Counted from the stretch's first letter, positions 1 through 8,710 are shown. The stretch: 64,000 nt of DNA from Geofilum rhodophaeum (GCF_002210225.1 NZ_MWUJ01000011.1:1-64000); one strand, 5' to 3'. Made by a program: numbers and translations. The notes: generated from the letters alone by a model not told the origin.

Positions 1-35
1 GACACTCTGCCTATATTGATTTGGGACAGTAAGGG

Positions 36-614
36 CTAATAAGTTGATAGATACTCCTTGAGACGCCCCTCATAACACTCAAATTTATGATGCACTACCT
101 TTTCTCGTGTTATCAGAAGAGTATTCCGCTTTAGGCCCGAATTATCATAAAGGAAAAAACTGTCGGCCAGTGGCTGGGCTTTATGCATATTGGCATAACA
201 ACGCTCAAATCTCCGATGGACATCTGCTACCGGAATATCGTGACCACCTTTGGCAACCCGCATATTTATTCTGGCTATAGATAGCGCTTTGCTTTCGAGT
301 GACACAAAATGGAGCATTATTTGATATCCCTGTGCTTTGGCTTTATGGATCAACCTCATTTCTGAATTTCCCGAAAAGGTGGTTTCCAGAATGAAGTTTT
401 TCTTTTGCTGAAGCAGCTCCTCCCGCCGCCTCAACGCCTCTCGGCCGGCAACCACCGGAGTCACCTGTTCTTCGTAGGCAATAATGTCCGGGTTAACCAG
501 GGGAAGTTCACTGGGGAATATGTTGTTAGCGAATAACTCCAAAACCAACGTGCTTTTACCGGCACCATTGGGCCCGGTAACCAGTATTAAAAATGGGCTG
601 TTATTCATGACCAT
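36..614 (-). CDS. Zeta-toxin-like P-loop kinase
   Basis: A 192-residue protein with a P-loop GPNGAGKST at residues 14-22, an NPD motif near residue 42 and an LETTFSG segment near 77-83, the pattern of the zeta toxin / AAA_33 kinase family. Family members phosphorylate UDP-amino sugars or other small metabolites, and some act as toxins of toxin-antitoxin pairs. The start could be Met1 (614) or Met3 (608), both just downstream of the 84-residue gene that ends at 618, so the two are almost certainly co-transcribed. No classical epsilon antitoxin is recognisable. A stand-alone kinase without toxicity is possible; many chromosomal homologues are annotated only as zeta toxin family protein. The fold assignment is firm, the toxin role is inference. 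Confidence 0.8.
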   Translation of the reverse strand: MVMNNSPFLILVTGPNGAGKSTLVLELFANNIFPSELPLVNPDIIAYEEQVTPVVAGREALRRREELLQQKKNFILETTFSGNSEMRLIHKAKAQGYQIMLHFVSLESKALSIARINMRVAKGGHDIPVADVHRRFERCYANMHKAQPLADSFFLYDNSGLKRNTLLITREKVVHHKFECYEGRLKEYLSTY

Positions 615-617
615 CAG

Positions 618-872
618 TTATTTCAAATCAGGGTTAGTCAGCGATTTAAGCATCGTAAGTGCTTTGGTTTCGAGATCGACATCCACCAGGGATCTGCTCC
701 CATCCGGTAACTGCTGAACAACAATATTCCCGTTCTCATCAAGCGTTTCAGGATAATCTGCACTACCATATACCACGGGAAACCCGGCTTTAAAGCTCTC
801 TATGGTCCCATATTTACCTGCTTCAGGACTTTCCAATAAATGACCTTTAATTTGATCAAAAAGACTTTCCAT
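618..872 (-). CDS. Small hypothetical protein upstream of the zeta-like kinase
   Basis: An 84-residue acidic soluble protein of unrecognised family with no signal peptide or membrane segment. It is read in the same direction as the zeta-like kinase and stops three bases before that gene's first possible start, so translational coupling is likely. Its position matches that of an antitoxin gene, which is usually short and placed first. No DNA-binding motif is obvious. The acidic, helical-looking C-terminus (residues about 63-84) could be a partner-binding segment, but that is speculation. The conservative reading is a real gene of unknown function in an operon with the kinase. Confidence 0.6.
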   Translation of the reverse strand: MESLFDQIKGHLLESPEAGKYGTIESFKAGFPVVYGSADYPETLDENGNIVVQQLPDGSRSLVDVDLETKALTMLKSLTNPDLK

Positions 873-935
873 AACGGCGTATTTTTAAGCATTAGTTTCA
901 AAAACATTTCTGTCCAACGAATGGGGAGTATTATA

Positions 936-2105
936 TCAATACAAAAACCCAAACTGCCACAGCGGTATCGTATTCAAAAAGCCATGTTCAATATCATCTT
1001 TAACTACAAATGCATTTTCAACCTCCTGAATTTGTCGCATACCTTTGTTCTTGCCACCTATTTCAAAAGTATAATTATCCACTAAAAAGTCGGCAACCGG
1101 AGACATGATTATATCATGTTTTGCCCTTAGTTGATTAAAGAAAAATGTTTCTCTGACATTGCCCGTATTGACATTTTTACTGGCCAGGTTATAAATCAGA
1201 TTGGTATTGTCCAGATAGATTTTATCCACTTTTCCAAGTCCTCTAATACCGCCGGTTGTATTCCTCAGTTGCGCAATCATTCCCGCTTCTTCAATAAAAA
1301 GGCAATAGTCAGCAATATTGTTCCGGCTTGAAGAGAGAGACGCAGCAATTTTGGTCATATTAGGTTTAAAAGGCACGCTATGTGCTACTATTGACAACAG
1401 CTGTTTCAGTTTCCGTCCGGTAGCCATATTCATACCGGCATACATGGGAATATCCGTTTCCAGGGTTTGATTTACCACCTGTTGAAGGCGTATTTCAAAA
1501 TCGTCGTCCAGCGCAAAAGGATAATATCCTGTTTTTAAGTAATCCTCAAACAAAGGCAATGGATGCTCTACTTCCGGCAATTCAACTTTATGGTTCAATA
1601 TCTCATCCAGTGAATAGGCAGAAGTCGTGATTTGATGGAAAAGTTCCAGATACTCCCGAAACGAAAGCCCTTGCATGTAATACATAACAGCTCTTCTACT
1701 CAAATCAGAAGATCCTTTTTTCAAATCCAAAACCGAAGAACCAGTAAAAACAACTTTTAAATCAGGATGATAGTCAAAAATCAGCTTTAGTTCCTTTGAC
1801 CAATCCTGATATTTATGAATTTCATCGATAAAAAGATTCTTTCCCCCTCGCTTTGCAAAAGCCTCAGCCAGATGAAGCAGCCGGTTATCAGCAAAATAAA
1901 AGTCTTCTGTAGTAACATATAAAGTATCGGCAGGATTCAGATTTTTCTTAATGTGTTGCAAAATAAGAGTAGTCTTCCCTACACCTCTTGGCCCGGTAAG
2001 TCCAATCATGCGATTATTCCAATTAATATCAGCATGTTTATATCTTAAGAAACTGGTATCTGTTTCTTTTACGAGTTTGCGAAAGATCACAAATAGTTGC
2101 TCCAT
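936..2105 (-). CDS. AAA ATPase with DUF4143 C-terminal domain
   Basis: A 389-residue ATPase of the AAA_14 plus DUF4143 family. Visible are the Walker A motif GPRGVGKTT at 38-46, Walker B LFIDEIH at 91-97, a sensor-like VVFTGSS near 118-124, a winged-helix-like segment around 255-285 and a C-terminal region containing FEIGGK, which resembles the core of restriction-endonuclease-like folds known in this family. The biological role of these proteins is poorly understood; they are common, often strain-specific accessory genes. The start at 2105 follows a TAAGTTTG -7 box (2126-2133) and two tandem palindromes, so autoregulation through the winged helix is possible but inferred. The downstream 84-residue gene begins 63 bases after its stop. 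Confidence 0.85.
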   Translation of the reverse strand: MEQLFVIFRKLVKETDTSFLRYKHADINWNNRMIGLTGPRGVGKTTLILQHIKKNLNPADTLYVTTEDFYFADNRLLHLAEAFAKRGGKNLFIDEIHKYQDWSKELKLIFDYHPDLKVVFTGSSVLDLKKGSSDLSRRAVMYYMQGLSFREYLELFHQITTSAYSLDEILNHKVELPEVEHPLPLFEDYLKTGYYPFALDDDFEIRLQQVVNQTLETDIPMYAGMNMATGRKLKQLLSIVAHSVPFKPNMTKIAASLSSSRNNIADYCLFIEEAGMIAQLRNTTGGIRGLGKVDKIYLDNTNLIYNLASKNVNTGNVRETFFFNQLRAKHDIIMSPVADFLVDNYTFEIGGKNKGMRQIQEVENAFVVKDDIEHGFLNTIPLWQFGFLY

Positions 2106-2125
2106 TTTGATGATATTTATTTATA

Positions 2126-2133
2126 CAAACTTA
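2126..2133 (-). promoter_or_regulatory. Bacteroidota -7 box for the DUF4143 ATPase
   Basis: The minus strand reads TAAGTTTG, a full match to TAnnTTTG, about 20 bases upstream of the ATG at 2105. A TTG that could serve as a -33 element sits only 14 bases further upstream (2148-2150), inside the adjacent palindrome, so the promoter is probably modulated there. Confidence 0.55.
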
Positions 2134-2167
2134 CAAAAAACGCACTACAACAGTGCGTTTTTTGTAA
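2131..2167. repeat. Perfect inverted repeat, 16-base arms, copy 1
   Basis: TTACAAAAAACGCACT at 2131-2146 and its exact reverse complement at 2152-2167 flank a 5-base spacer. The core GCACT-N5-AGTGC is shared with the palindrome at 2171-2191. It overlaps the upstream edge of the ATPase promoter. It could be an operator, or an intrinsic-terminator-like hairpin with U-rich flanks in both directions; the second, non-U-flanked copy favours an operator. Confidence 0.75.
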
Positions 2168-2170
2168 ATA

Positions 2171-2191
2171 ATTGCACTATCACAGTGCAAT
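2171..2191. repeat. Perfect inverted repeat, 8-base arms, copy 2
   Basis: ATTGCACT at 2171-2178 and AGTGCAAT at 2184-2191 flank a 5-base spacer. The core GCACT-N5-AGTGC is the same as in the 2131-2167 repeat, with centres 32 bases apart (about three helical turns), as expected for cooperative binding by a dimeric regulator. Confidence 0.7.
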
Positions 2192-2698
2192 ATTTCATAA
2201 AGAAAGCGCTTCCACCAACTTGTACGAATCAAAGGCCAAACACAAAATTGTTGTCAGCCACCATGTGCCCAGCCAAATGGTCAATCCGACGATGCATTTT
2301 AACAAGGATATCAACTGCTACCACTTACCGATAAAAAAAGATACTACCTTGTTTCTTTTCTGATATTTAAGTGGGAAACTTTCCTTTTCTGAAAATCTAC
2401 CAAACCTAGTAGTTGCTCCTCTTAAAACCTAACAAAAAACGCACATCAAAATGCTATTATCTTGCAGCATGTGCTAATACTTAAGCGCAGCAACAAAAAT
2501 TTACCCCGTAGTCACGTATTTCAAAATCATTCATGCTCATTTATAGCTATATTAGACCGTATAATTGGATAACTAAAAAAAGAGCAAGTTATGACATCCA
2601 TTTCCTACAGCCCTCGTGAGGACGGCTATGATTTTTTTATTTCGAACAGGTGGGGTATTTAATTTCAAATTTGAAATACTGGATACTTTGGAATAAAA
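2192..2698. other. AT-rich intergenic stretch without a convincing gene
   Basis: No open frame here has family signatures or credible length. It holds a further partial copy of the half site, ACAAAAAACGCAC at 2432-2444, without the matching arm, and a 16-base perfect palindrome ATTTCAAATTTGAAAT at 2662-2677. The scattered repeats could mark a decayed regulatory or mobile region. Confidence 0.5.
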
Positions 2699-2728
2699 TC
2701 AGGGTGACCTGCAAGCAGATCACCCTGA
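2699..2728 (-). terminator. Intrinsic terminator of the 1818-residue gene
   Basis: TCAGGGTGA (2699-2707) pairs perfectly with TCACCCTGA (2720-2728). Read on the minus strand the hairpin is followed by a T-rich tract and lies about 20 bases after the stop codon of the large gene. Confidence 0.75.
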
Positions 2729-2749
2729 AACCTAAGCCACCCCAAAAAA

Positions 2750-5700
2750 TCACTTAAAAGCAGAGGGTACCGGAAAGTGGTTGTCGATCCGGCTCTGGTT
2801 GGTGCTTTGCAGTCCACCAATGGCAGCGATGCCATGATCTACAAAGTTATCGGGCTCAACCGGCGAGGTATAGGCGGTGTCTTCAATACCGGTACGCTGG
2901 CTAAAATGCCTCTCAAATCCGTTGTTCATCAAATCATTGGGCACTGTCGGGGCGTTGTGACCGGTGGGAATTACCATCCACAATAGGCTGTGCACAATTT
3001 CGTGGGCAAGTGTTTCGCCAAACAGGCGACCAAATACTTTAATGGCAAATTGTTTAAGTGCCACATCGGTGAAGTTGGCGGACTTGAGCTGCATAACCAA
3101 AGCCTGGGTTTCCACATCAACATCTACGTTTTTATCGCCAACGGGAATGGGATCGTCGTAGGCTCCGGGGTAAATTTCGATGATTTCGTTGAGTACGGCA
3201 GCACCACCCGGACCTTTGGTTTCGCCCAGTAAATTAGGCTTGGGCGGATTTCCCCTGAAGGTGGCTTTGGTGAAATGGCCGGCGGGCAAATGTGCAGGCA
3301 GGGCTTCATTATAGCCACCCAGCTGCCAAATGGTGCGTACATTGGCTTTGTTCAACAGATGGTCGCACACCTGTTTGGCATGTTCCACCACGGCCTCCTT
3401 AACATCGTCCATCATGTAATCGGCCAATACGCCATCAAATGCGGACTGGTCCTCTCCTACTGTCACAAACTGGGGGGCCGAAAGACCAAAAGATTTACTG
3501 GCCAGCAGAGCACCGCCGTTGTCAAATACTTCAAAGCGCACATCGGTCCTTCCGGGTCGCAGGGCTTTAATAAGGGCGCGGGTGGTGTTGCCCTGCTCTA
3601 CAATGATGTTCTGCGGATTGGCGGCCGACCAGCGGTAGGTGGCGCCTGCCGGGGCGTTGCTTACCAGGGCTTCCAACTCTATGCATCCCGACTTGTCGTT
3701 AATGGAAGGATTAAAAGCGCGGTTTTCGGCCGTGCCTGTGGCTGCGGATAGTTGAATGCCGACTGCAGCATTGGCACTTGAATCGGGGATGCGTGCATCT
3801 ACTTCGATTTGCTCGCCGCCGGGTTTGTTCACCTTAACAGCTGCTTTGTTTTCGCCAGCGGTTTTAGTGAGCTCTTTAACATCGTTGGTGCTGGATGTTG
3901 CGGTGCTGCGTTTGGTTGGCTCACCAACCAAAGCCCCGAGGGCGCTCATGCGCAACTGATTGGCCTGCTCCTTGGTAATTTGTCCGCTGCCTTCTGCCTC
4001 CTGAATGGATTTCATGGTACGGTCAATGTCCTTTTTCATGGCTTCCTGCTTTTTAAGGTCAACCGCCATTCCGGCCAAATCGGTCACACTCTTAGATGTG
4101 GTTTCCAGTGCCTTTATGGCATTGGCCTGTGTGCCGGCCAAACCGGTCATGTCTTTAAAGGCATTGCTTTGTCCCAGAAGACTAAAGGCGGCGCCCAGAC
4201 CGGTAGGATCGGGTGCCGATGGGGCGTTTTGCATGTTGATGATGCTGGACGGGAGGTCTTTCACCTGCATATCGCCGGTATCGGACCTTCTGCTGTCGGT
4301 GGATATCGGCTGAATGGGGGTAGCACCTGAACACCCACATGGTGCTTCATCAAAGCGCCAATGGCGACTCTCATCAATTACCTCGCAACTGTTGCACCTG
4401 CCCAATACGGCTTCAGCATAAACGCCTTTGGTGGGTACGCTGATGCGGAAGGGATCGGGTTCGGTGGTAGGTTGGTAATAAGCCAGCAAGTCCTCAACAT
4501 TTTTAAATACGGGATCCAACCGTTCGCCCGGAACGACTTTCAACACCAGGTTGTTCCCAACTATGCCCATAATTTTATTGTCGACCACGCTGGCGACACT
4601 TCTGCTGCCCGAATTGGGAGCTATGTAGCCATCCAGCAAACCAAAGAGGCGACTGGAATCCATGGCCGACCAAATGGCTTTATGGGCCATTTCCATGTGT
4701 TCATTCAGGAAATTGGTGAGTGCATTGGCTGCTTCCCGGTCCTCCTTCCTGGGATTTCTCAATTCACGGGCATTCATGGGCGTGTACAACAAGGCCGCAT
4801 CGGTTTTTTGTACAATCTGGATAGCGGGAAAAGAGATTTGTACTTCAACGGTGTTGATTACATCGTTGTTAACCTTGGCATTACGAATGATGGATTCGCT
4901 CAAATGACGGGTGCGATAATACAAATAAAAGCTGCGCAAAATTATTTTGGACTCGGGCTTAACAACGGTGCCGGCCCTAAATCGAAGGTGCTTAATGTTA
5001 CTGCGGCTGAGCGTGGGAATCGATTTGGGCGCAATGCTCACTTGCAGGGGCACATTTCGCCGATAGGTCGACAGCAGGGTAAAATCCAATTCAAGCGGCA
5101 CTTCTGTGCCATTGCCGTCAATGGCGTAGACTTCAATTTTGTCGATAAAGCTGCGTACGATGTCGGGCGCAAAGTCCCGTTCAAACAGTGCATCCTTTTC
5201 GGACTCGGTCAGTGGCACTTCCCGGTCGATCGACCATTTCATGGCGCCAAAAAACCACGGAAAATGATTGCTTAAAACAATGGTTTCCGTTTTAGTGGCT
5301 TCATCAATCTCGCTGATGTAGGGGCGCTTTAAATCAAAAGTAAGGGAGAAATTGCCATAGAGGTCTTCAATGGGCTCATCGGCATACGTACCGGTGGGCA
5401 AATCCGAATCGGCATAATTATTGGCGATGCGCTCAATGGCATCGAAGCCTCGTTGTAATTGGGCCCCATAAACGGCCCGACGCAGGGTGTTTTTCCAGCG
5501 CAGTATTTTAGCATGATCGAAAACACTCATAGGCAGGGGTACAAACAAGCACTCCTGTACATCTACCAGGCGCTGCTCAATGGCATAGTGCTTCAGCACT
5601 TCAAAGTACTCTACGGTAAGGGCGTGACAGTGGTTGTTGTTGCGTACCACTTCGGTCTGAACGGTCATATTTTCATTCTGCCCGACTGTTTGAATAACGG

Positions 5701-8206
5701 TGTTGCGCTGGGTGCGCAGGGACGAAGCCGACTGCGAAACGTTGTCCTGCAAGCGACTCAGCGAACTGGCGCTGAGCGAGCGGGCGGAGTTTTGGTTGGC
5801 CGAGGAGGACGAGGTGGCCCCGGAGTGGGCAACGCCACCAAACAGACCGCCAATGCTCCCAAAAATGCCTCCCCCCAGACCGGCACTGGTACTCTTGGTT
5901 TTATTGTAAGAGTTGGCGCTGATGTCTTCCCTAAAGGAGGAGGAGATGATTTCACTGATGTCCCTGTCGTGCGAAATATCGGCCTGCATGGCTTCCGATA
6001 CATCCTGAGACTCGGTACGGGCTGCCCTTTCGGAACGGTCCCAGTCGATGATGGCAATTTGCTTTTCCTGGCAGGGAGCCAGGGGCAGACTGTACAATAA
6101 ATCGCCCAGGGAGTAGCCATCGGCTTTCCAGGCCTGTTTAAAATGCAGAATATGGCCGTGGGCAATGGTGGTGTTTTCATAAACCGTTGGCGTCTCGTCC
6201 CAATCCACACCATACTCAACAGTCAGCTCCCGCCTGCCGGGGTGATTGTTGATGTAGGCTCGCTCAATGTCCTCAATTTTTCGGGTGGCCTGACCGACTT
6301 GTCGCTTTAGGTTGTTGAGTGCGCTCTTGATTTGTGAATACTGCTCAATAAAATAGTCGTTCTCCAAGGTTAAAAACATCTTGGGCCCCGAATGATAAAA
6401 GCTGTAGTACTGGTCTAAGAGACTGAGAAAGGAACGTATACTGGCGGCGTATTTCTCGTAATTGGCCCGTAATTTATAGATTTCACCCAAGGTGAAAACG
6501 CTCTTATTCCGCAACAGGTCTCTTGTTTGCTCAAATTCCTGCAAAAGACACATGATGCCTATGGTTTCAATCTTTTTTGGGGGTGGACAGGGTTCAAAAT
6601 CATAGGCCCCGGCCACGGCCTGATCCAATTCCTTAACCATTCGCCGAAGGTAGCCCAACAACTCTTCCTGGTCTTGCGATTCGGTGGTTTTTACATCAAC
6701 ATCTGCCAGCAGCTTTTCGGTTCGGGTTTTCATTACCGACAGCAATCCCGAATCGGCCGTCTTTAACTTCAGCATGGCCTCGGCATCTTCGCCAAAACCT
6801 TTGAAACTCTTAGCCAGAGCCGCATTAACTGAAACAAACTTATCGTATTTTTTTATGTGACCCAGCAGAGCGTTAACTTTTTCCCGGTTAAGTACGTCTA
6901 TGGCCACATACTGATCGCAAAAGCCGCCCGCTTCCTGCCAACCTTTTTTTCCGCAATAGGCTGCAGCCAGTTTTCGGTGCAAATCATCGAGTTTTTGCTT
7001 GCGCTTCCCTTGTTCGGCCAGAATGTTAATCACCCCCACAAAATCAAGTCCCTTTTTCTCAAAGCCAAGGTCCCTGGTACTCATTTTAAGATGGCTTAAA
7101 CCCGAGGCCACCTTCAATCGGTAAACCGGTTTCTGGTAGATGTCCGAAATTGCAGCCTTTTTAGCATCCTCATGACTGATGTAGGTACTCAAATTACCCT
7201 GGGTTTCGTCTTCGTCCACAGTGTACTCTACCAAATGCATCGAACTAAGCGATTCTTTAAGCCGTCCAAACACGGCAAACATTTCATCAGAAATCTCCAG
7301 CATTTGCACTTTCAGGTTTCTGGTCTCAGAGGCGTTAATGGTCAGCCCCTTAATTTCGGGCTCGGTGGTACGTACGGTTTGGTAAAAGCTGAATTCCTCC
7401 AGGGTACGGTTGGGGACGGTAAAATCTATGCAACGCCCGCCCAAATCCTGAGAAAATGAAGGATTGCGAACCAGATCTACGCCATCGGGTTGATTGGGTG
7501 TGCCGGCTGACACCGCCACACCTTCGGGAAGGTCTGTTAAATCGGCTACCAGTAAGAGTTGAGCGGGAATCTTTTGATCGTCCAGTTCAAAGGGAATAAA
7601 GTGCCCTTCGAGACCGGCAATGCAGGCATAGGCCTTACCATAACTGGTGTTTTTAACTTTGCCCGAAAAATACCCGCCGGCATCGGTCAATGCGGAGAAA
7701 ACAGCCGAAAAATCCTCGCTTCCCACCTCGGCATGGGCATCGGTTGCGGCCATAACCAGCACTTGCAAACCGCCTACCTTTTTGCTGCCCGATAAATCAA
7801 CCAGCTTGCCGGTAATCTTATTGTGACTGTTGGCAACAGGTCCGGCATCGCCAAAGTTTATTTGCTTGGGATCAACTTCCAACTCAAATGCCTTGCTGTT
7901 GTCCTGGGCACTGGGATCAATTTCGGACGGGTAGAGACTGCCATAGCTGTAAATTTGACTGCCCAGCAACTGCCCATCGGGCGCATACACCTGCAATTTA
8001 ATGCTTTGCTCACTCAACAACTCTCCTTTGGGCAGGAAAAACCGAAAACTCCCGTTTTCTGCTACCTCTACCCGATCCAATGAATAAATGGGGTTCCCCT
8101 CGATCAATTGCTGATACCCCACTTTCACAAAATGCCCCAAATATGCATTGGCTGCGGTAGTTGCTGTTTTAGGCTTTAACAAGCCGTTAATACTGACTCT
8201 GCTCAT
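2750..8206 (-). CDS. Very large uncharacterised protein with C-terminal HEIVH metallopeptidase-like motif
   Basis: An 1818-residue protein of unrecognised family. Residues 1-230 look like two beta-sandwich modules resembling carboxypeptidase-regulatory-like domains. A long helical, charged section spans about 290-660, a Ser/Gly-rich low-complexity stretch about 765-840, and a bacterial Ig-like module about 1505-1590. The C-terminus has HEIVH at 1735-1739, followed by GHN and NDLMNNG, which resemble a third zinc ligand and a Met-turn of metzincin-like peptidases. There is no signal peptide or sorting domain, so it is cytosolic or exported by an unknown route. The start is fixed by an AAGGAGG ribosome binding site, rare in Bacteroidota and a hint of strong expression or transfer. 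It stands alone with its own terminator. A toxin-like or injected-effector role is possible but unsupported. Confidence 0.8.
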   Translation of the reverse strand: MSRVSINGLLKPKTATTAANAYLGHFVKVGYQQLIEGNPIYSLDRVEVAENGSFRFFLPKGELLSEQSIKLQVYAPDGQLLGSQIYSYGSLYPSEIDPSAQDNSKAFELEVDPKQINFGDAGPVANSHNKITGKLVDLSGSKKVGGLQVLVMAATDAHAEVGSEDFSAVFSALTDAGGYFSGKVKNTSYGKAYACIAGLEGHFIPFELDDQKIPAQLLLVADLTDLPEGVAVSAGTPNQPDGVDLVRNPSFSQDLGGRCIDFTVPNRTLEEFSFYQTVRTTEPEIKGLTINASETRNLKVQMLEISDEMFAVFGRLKESLSSMHLVEYTVDEDETQGNLSTYISHEDAKKAAISDIYQKPVYRLKVASGLSHLKMSTRDLGFEKKGLDFVGVINILAEQGKRKQKLDDLHRKLAAAYCGKKGWQEAGGFCDQYVAIDVLNREKVNALLGHIKKYDKFVSVNAALAKSFKGFGEDAEAMLKLKTADSGLLSVMKTRTEKLLADVDVKTTESQDQEELLGYLRRMVKELDQAVAGAYDFEPCPPPKKIETIGIMCLLQEFEQTRDLLRNKSVFTLGEIYKLRANYEKYAASIRSFLSLLDQYYSFYHSGPKMFLTLENDYFIEQYSQIKSALNNLKRQVGQATRKIEDIERAYINNHPGRRELTVEYGVDWDETPTVYENTTIAHGHILHFKQAWKADGYSLGDLLYSLPLAPCQEKQIAIIDWDRSERAARTESQDVSEAMQADISHDRDISEIISSSFREDISANSYNKTKSTSAGLGGGIFGSIGGLFGGVAHSGATSSSSANQNSARSLSASSLSRLQDNVSQSASSLRTQRNTVIQTVGQNENMTVQTEVVRNNNHCHALTVEYFEVLKHYAIEQRLVDVQECLFVPLPMSVFDHAKILRWKNTLRRAVYGAQLQRGFDAIERIANNYADSDLPTGTYADEPIEDLYGNFSLTFDLKRPYISEIDEATKTETIVLSNHFPWFFGAMKWSIDREVPLTESEKDALFERDFAPDIVRSFIDKIEVYAIDGNGTEVPLELDFTLLSTYRRNVPLQVSIAPKSIPTLSRSNIKHLRFRAGTVVKPESKIILRSFYLYYRTRHLSESIIRNAKVNNDVINTVEVQISFPAIQIVQKTDAALLYTPMNARELRNPRKEDREAANALTNFLNEHMEMAHKAIWSAMDSSRLFGLLDGYIAPNSGSRSVASVVDNKIMGIVGNNLVLKVVPGERLDPVFKNVEDLLAYYQPTTEPDPFRISVPTKGVYAEAVLGRCNSCEVIDESRHWRFDEAPCGCSGATPIQPISTDSRRSDTGDMQVKDLPSSIINMQNAPSAPDPTGLGAAFSLLGQSNAFKDMTGLAGTQANAIKALETTSKSVTDLAGMAVDLKKQEAMKKDIDRTMKSIQEAEGSGQITKEQANQLRMSALGALVGEPTKRSTATSSTNDVKELTKTAGENKAAVKVNKPGGEQIEVDARIPDSSANAAVGIQLSAATGTAENRAFNPSINDKSGCIELEALVSNAPAGATYRWSAANPQNIIVEQGNTTRALIKALRPGRTDVRFEVFDNGGALLASKSFGLSAPQFVTVGEDQSAFDGVLADYMMDDVKEAVVEHAKQVCDHLLNKANVRTIWQLGGYNEALPAHLPAGHFTKATFRGNPPKPNLLGETKGPGGAAVLNEIIEIYPGAYDDPIPVGDKNVDVDVETQALVMQLKSANFTDVALKQFAIKVFGRLFGETLAHEIVHSLLWMVIPTGHNAPTVPNDLMNNGFERHFSQRTGIEDTAYTSPVEPDNFVDHGIAAIGGLQSTNQSRIDNHFPVPSAFK

Positions 8207-8210
8207 AGTG

Positions 8211-8220
8211 TACCTCCTTA
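8211..8220 (-). promoter_or_regulatory. Unusually strong Shine-Dalgarno sequence
   Basis: The minus strand reads TAAGGAGGTA a few bases before the ATG at 8206, a near-complete anti-16S match. Genes of this phylum normally lack such sites, and no other gene in the window has one this strong. It decides the start of the 1818-residue gene. Confidence 0.85.
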
Positions 8221-8268
8221 TTTTAGTGAATGAATGAATTAAAGCGGGGTCGCTTTATTTTACTAAAA
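8221..8268 (-). promoter_or_regulatory. Nested stem-loop in the 5' leader of the 1818-residue gene
   Basis: An outer stem TTTTAGT (8221-8227) / ACTAAAA (8262-8268) encloses an inner stem TAAAGCG (8240-8246) / CGCTTTA (8251-8257). The outer stem abuts the ribosome binding site, so folding could control access to it. No known riboswitch family is recognised. Confidence 0.5.
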
Positions 8269-8485
8269 ACTATAAGATGTAAAATAAATCCACAAGCACA
8301 GAATTGCCTGGGGTAAGCAATCACTGTAAACAGATGCAATTTATAACACTATGGGCAGGCTTGTCAAGCCCTTTTTCACATAATTCAACTGTGTTTATTA
8401 TTCAGACAATATGTTAATTTATTCGATTAAACAAAAACAAAGTCAGATCATCTAAGCACCGTATAAAAGGCACTTAAGGCAGGAC

Positions 8486-8710
8486 TTAACGAAAAGGCAA
8501 AGGGCCCTCTTGCTGCAAAATGGCCAAGGCCAAAGCATATTTATCTGCAGGCAGCTGCAGACACATACCACATTCGGAAGAAAGGGCTTTGGGCAAGGGC
8601 ACCACCTTGCAGCTGAAACCGTGACGGCGCAACAATGCTTCGGCCTTAATGACTTCGCGTACATTTTTAAAGGTGAATACGGATTCAGAAAACGCAGCGT
8701 CTGCTACCAT
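8486..8710 (-). CDS. DUF3343 putative Se/S carrier-like protein
   Basis: A 74-residue protein starting at the ATG at 8710, which overlaps the stop of the upstream desulfurase (8704-8710); longer upstream readings are just the shadow of that gene. The conserved features are Cys34 and the pair in ECGMC (Cys47, Cys50), typical of the DUF3343 (PF11823) family, annotated as putative selenium/sulfur carriers and often found beside YedF and EF2568-type desulfurases. Its likely role is to accept persulfide or perselenide from the desulfurase or the YedF-like protein. It is the last gene of a three-gene overlapping operon. No selenophosphate synthetase gene is visible in the window. Confidence 0.78.
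   Translation of the reverse strand: MVADAAFSESVFTFKNVREVIKAEALLRRHGFSCKVVPLPKALSSECGMCLQLPADKYALALAILQQEGPLPFR

Noticed and set aside
2662-2677. 16-base palindrome ATTTCAAATTTGAAAT
   Set aside because: It is AT-only apart from two C/G pairs, in an AT-rich gap, with no second copy or adjacent promoter; chance cannot be excluded.
4361-5275. 304-codon open frame on the plus strand
   Set aside because: It lies wholly antisense within the 1818-residue gene and has no family signature. Long antisense frames arise easily in such a gene.
8340-8400. Weak hairpin GGCTTG...CAAGCC followed by T residues on the plus strand
   Set aside because: No plus-strand gene lies upstream, and the stem is short; I do not call it a terminator.
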